DNA of 64,000 bases, taken from NCBI GenBank assembly GCA_017472965.1, contig JAFUNR010000006.1, positions 38,058 through 102,057 on the forward strand, written 5' to 3'. Source of the DNA: Oscillospiraceae bacterium (GTDB taxonomy: Bacteria; Bacillota; Clostridia; Oscillospirales; Ruminococcaceae). The notes under the pieces were generated by a model, which was given only the letters and a program-made list of their open reading frames with translations, was not told where the DNA came from and searched no databases. Every line of letters begins with the position of its first letter. Positions within the stretch are counted from its first letter, which is position 1. A program made the translations under genes and the position numbers. Shown here piece after piece: positions 61,694-64,000 of this stretch.

Positions 61694-62974
61694 ATGTTCC
61701 AGAATCATCCGCGTGCGGTTGCGAAGATCGCCGTCGCCGGCTGCGGCGGCCGCGGCAACAGTATGCTTTCCCTGCTGCTGGAGATGGAGGATGTGCGCAT
61801 CACCGCAGTGTGCGATCCCAATGAAGAAAGAGCAAAATACGCCGCCGGTCTGGTGGAAAAGGCCTACGGCGCCTCCTGTGCCGTTTACACCGATCACCGG
61901 GAGATGATGGAAAAGGATGACGCCGACGGCGTGATGGTCTCCTGTTCCTGGCAGGCGCACTGCGAGGTGGCTATCGCCGCCATGCGCGCCGGCAAGTATG
62001 CCGCCATCGAATGCGGCGGCGGCTGTTCTCTGGATGAGCTGTGGGATCTGGTGCGCACCAGTGAGACCACCGGCGTGCCCTGCATGGCGCTGGAAAACTG
62101 CTGTTACGACCGCAATGAGATGGCCATCCTGAATATGATCAAGCAGAATGTGTTTGGCGAGGTGGTGCATGTGCAGGGCGGCTACGGTCACGACCTGCGG
62201 GATGAGGTATCCTTCGGCCGCGAAAACTACCACTACCGCTTCAACCATTACAAGCACCGCAACGGCGAGCTTTACCCCGGCCACGCCATCGGCCCCATGG
62301 CGAAGTACCTTAACATCAACCGAGGCAACCGCATGGTGTCGCTGGTGTCCATGTCCAGCAAGGCCCGCGGCCTGAATGAGTTTCTCAAGCGGGAAAAGGG
62401 CGATGACTACGATATGACCGGTTATCCCTGGGCCGAGGGCGATATCGTCACCACCATGATCCGCTGCTCCGGCGGCGAGACCATGCTGCTCACCCATGAT
62501 ACCACCCTGCCCCGTTACTACAGCCGTTTCGGCAGCGTGCGCGGCACCCGCGGCATGTGGATGGAGGACGGCAGTAAGATCTTCCTCGACGGTTCCAGCG
62601 ACGATCCCAGCTACGCCCACGCTCCGCAGGATTTCGCACCCTACTACGAAAAATATAATCACCCCCTGTGGAAGCAGTTTGAGCAGGAGGGTGTCAAGGG
62701 CGGCCACGGCGGCATGGACTGGCTGGTGCTGCGTGCATGGGTCGAAAGCATGCTGGCCGGTACTGTCTGCCCCACCGATGTGTACGACGCCGCTGCGTGG
62801 ATGGCGGTGACCGTGCTCAGCGAGCAATCCATCGCACAGGGCAGCTCGGTGGTGGCTTTCCCCGATTTCACCAACGGCAAGTGGCTGACCCGCGATCCGT
62901 GGCTGCGCACCCGCTACTGTCTGGACGAGGTCTGCACCGACCTGTTCGAAGAGGAGGAGGGCAGCGCCGAGTAA
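61694..62974 (+). CDS. Gfo/Idh/MocA oxidoreductase, GH109-like
   Basis: A 426-residue protein. IAVAGCGGRGNSML (about 11-24) binds NAD; the second domain carries GYGHDLRDEV, LYPGHAIGP and YLNINRGNRMVSLVS. The YPxHxxGP and NRGNR phrases are those of GH109 enzymes, NAD-dependent glycosidases such as alpha-N-acetylgalactosaminidase, and close relatives. The usual EKP motif is replaced by ECGGGCSLDE. No signal peptide, so it acts in the cytoplasm. ATG 61694 follows GGAGGTAACTGAT. The next gene follows 39 nt later. Confidence 0.8.
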   Translation: MFQNHPRAVAKIAVAGCGGRGNSMLSLLLEMEDVRITAVCDPNEERAKYAAGLVEKAYGASCAVYTDHREMMEKDDADGVMVSCSWQAHCEVAIAAMRAGKYAAIECGGGCSLDELWDLVRTSETTGVPCMALENCCYDRNEMAILNMIKQNVFGEVVHVQGGYGHDLRDEVSFGRENYHYRFNHYKHRNGELYPGHAIGPMAKYLNINRGNRMVSLVSMSSKARGLNEFLKREKGDDYDMTGYPWAEGDIVTTMIRCSGGETMLLTHDTTLPRYYSRFGSVRGTRGMWMEDGSKIFLDGSSDDPSYAHAPQDFAPYYEKYNHPLWKQFEQEGVKGGHGGMDWLVLRAWVESMLAGTVCPTDVYDAAAWMAVTVLSEQSIAQGSSVVAFPDFTNGKWLTRDPWLRTRYCLDEVCTDLFEEEEGSAE

Positions 62975-63013
62975 ACCGGCAGCAGCCGTATCTTATGTAA
63001 GGAGTAGCCTTCC

Positions 63014-63568
63014 ATGAAACTGTTCATCCGCATTCTGCGCCGCGCGGCGGCGATCGTCAACGGTCTGGTGGTGCTGGCCATACTGGCCGCACTGGTGCCG
63101 GCGGTCTGCCTGCGTGCGGCGCGGGAATGGCAGAATACCGATACCCCCTCGTTTGCGGGCTATGCCGCCGCCGTGGCGCAGGATGCCGAAACATCCTCGG
63201 GTCTTGCGGCTGGCTCTCTTGTGCTGCTGAAAAAAGCACAGGAATACGCCGTGGGTGACCGCGTTGCCTGCCGGGATGGCGGCGAAACGGTGTTCGGCGC
63301 TGTGTTCACCAATAAGGACGGACGGATCCTGCTGTACGATACCGCCGCCAAACGGGTGCGCCCCGGCTCCATCCCCGCAGAGCAGGTGCTGGGTGTGATC
63401 CATAATGTGCTCCCCGGCGTGGGCGGCTGGCTGGATAAGGCTGCCTCCAATACCGGTCTGCTGGCGCTGGTGGGCGCCGGCGTGCTGCTGGTCGAGCTTC
63501 CCGCCTTCCTCCGCCCCCGCAAAAAAGGCGAGGAGGAAGCGGAAGAGGATGAGGACGAAGAGGAGTGA
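63014..63568 (+). CDS. Signal-peptidase-I-like membrane protein, probably inactive
   Basis: A 184-residue protein with membrane helices at about 15-36 and 147-165 and an acidic C-terminal tail. The middle (GSLVLLKKAQEYAVGDRVACR ... GSIPAEQVLGVI) follows the beta-rich core of archaeal/SipW-type signal peptidases. The expected catalytic Ser-Met motif is replaced by SSGLAAGS with shortened spacing, so proteolysis is doubtful. Substrate and role unknown. Confidence 0.62.
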   Translation: MKLFIRILRRAAAIVNGLVVLAILAALVPAVCLRAAREWQNTDTPSFAGYAAAVAQDAETSSGLAAGSLVLLKKAQEYAVGDRVACRDGGETVFGAVFTNKDGRILLYDTAAKRVRPGSIPAEQVLGVIHNVLPGVGGWLDKAASNTGLLALVGAGVLLVELPAFLRPRKKGEEEAEEDEDEEE

Positions 63569-63638
63569 GCCGGAACACTTCCGGCGCACAAAAAAAGGAG
63601 ACCGCTGCAAGGGCGGGTGTCCGTAAAACAGTTGCAGG

Positions 63639-63669
63639 CCCGGTAGATGTTTCTGCCGGGACTTTTCTT
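63639..63669 (+). terminator. Terminator
   Basis: CCCGGTAGA / TCTGCCGGG (63639-63647, 63652-63660) followed by ACTTTTCTT. It marks the end of the GC-rich gene block. Confidence 0.7.
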
Positions 63670-63815
63670 GTATATATTACAGCTATGTGATAGAATCAAC
63701 TAAACAATTAGACAAACTTGAATTTAGCTCCACCATATCAAAAATGGGGGTGGCTTAACAGTCCATTGACGGTTTACCTTGATTACCGTAGAATGATGGG
63801 CGGAGGTGAACTGAT
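63670..63815. other. AT-rich intergenic region with two promoter-like pairs
   Basis: TTGTAT / TAGAAT (63668-63673, 63691-63696) and TTGACG / TAGAAT (63766-63771, 63789-63794) are each 17 nt apart. The second suits the XRE gene. An imperfect hairpin (about 63727-63754, CTCCACC / GGGTGG) lies between. No gene is visible. Confidence 0.5.
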
Positions 63816-64000
63816 ATGACTGATAAAAAAACATTCGGCTCGTTTATAAAAATTAAACGAACTGAAAAAAATTATTCACAAAAAGACTTGGCAGAAATGT
63901 TGTTTGTTACCGAAGGTGCAGTGAGCAAATGGGAGCGTGGGGTATCCTATCCCGACATTACTTTGATTTCCGATATTTGCCGTGTTCTTGACATAAGCGA
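63816..64000 (+). CDS. XRE-family helix-turn-helix regulator (partial, runs off right edge)
   Basis: Sixty-one residues are visible, starting MTDKKTFGSFIKIKRTEKN. SQKDLAEMLFVTEGAVSKWERGVSYPDITLI is a classic XRE/Cro helix-turn-helix (named by its pieces SQKDLAEML, AVSKWERG and YPDI). GGAGGTGA precedes the ATG. Base use is clearly AT-richer than in all other genes of the window, suggesting transfer or the edge of a mobile region. Confidence 0.85.
   Translation, partial: MTDKKTFGSFIKIKRTEKNYSQKDLAEMLFVTEGAVSKWERGVSYPDITLISDICRVLDIS

Noticed and set aside
63727-63754. Hairpin as terminator of a small RNA
   Set aside because: Pairing is imperfect and the T-run is only two bases.

Overview
The window looks like chromosome of an anaerobic, Gram-positive gut bacterium of the class Clostridia, most likely order Oscillospirales (Faecalibacterium/Gemmiger/Subdoligranulum-like). 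This is inferred from gene content: a SAM-I riboswitch on metK, a T-box on pheST, a rubredoxin-first rubrerythrin, rubredoxin and flavodiiron protein for oxygen defence, a glycyl radical enzyme, a CD1871A-family CXXC protein, and many glycan-degrading genes. Coding sequence is GC-rich. The last ~330 bases are clearly AT-richer and start a foreign-looking XRE regulator gene. I see no rRNA, tRNA, CRISPR array, insertion sequence or phage gene.

Layout. 1-2300: three small lipoproteins, one of them DUF4349. 2400-8400: purM, a GH38 alpha-mannosidase, a sialate-esterase-like hydrolase and a UroD-like protein. 8500-11650: small membrane proteins, a ribbon-helix-helix regulator module with a perfect operator palindrome, an alpha/beta hydrolase, and rubrerythrin plus rubredoxin behind a Fur-like box. 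12100-16300: an acyltransferase, an orphan glycyl radical enzyme and a small beta-rich protein interrupted by an in-frame TAG. 16380-21700: a C39-like peptidase, an AraC regulator, a GH127 enzyme, an SDR and a sugar-phosphate isomerase-like protein. 21800-27130: riboswitch-metK, then a ZIP transporter, a flavodiiron protein and a D-2-hydroxyacid dehydrogenase divergent from a Crp/Fnr regulator. 27200-33130: a eukaryote-type glycogen branching enzyme and an operon of AraM-like dehydrogenase, ribulose-phosphate 3-epimerase-like protein and ribulokinase-like protein. 33200-39450: a CPA2 antiporter, a ferritin-like protein, YqgF/RuvX, an unrecognised 583-residue protein and an M23 peptidase. 39600-45650: a polysaccharide export operon (rfbC, ABC permease, ABC ATPase, two double-domain GT2 proteins). 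45700-47750: a four-gene redox cassette. 47900-49340: a DUF4832 protein. 49480-51800: ylxM-ffh-rpsP-khpA. 52030-53560: acpS-HAD-mazF. 53700-57490: T-box-pheS-pheT. 57600-61530: a GDPD, membrane protein, ceramidase-like lipoprotein and methyltransferase operon. 61690-63570: a GH109-like oxidoreductase and a signal-peptidase-like protein.

How the genes fit together. Housekeeping blocks (purM, metK, pheST, ffh-rpsP, acpS, ruvX) are interspersed with genes for harvesting host and plant glycans and lipids: mannosidase, arabinofuranosidase, sialate esterase-like, GH109-like, ceramidase-like and GDPD. A second theme is redox balance and oxygen protection.

The points most worth checking are: (i) none of the 62 complete genes I call ends in TAG (31 TAA, 31 TGA), while one gene has a TAG inside its reading frame; (ii) Ffh has threonine in place of the Walker A lysine; (iii) the thioredoxin / CD1871A / 4Fe-4S membrane protein / TIGR04076 cassette; (iv) the orphan glycyl radical enzyme with a GCQE active site; (v) a divergent Crp/Fnr-type operator placed at -41.5 of the dehydrogenase promoter.
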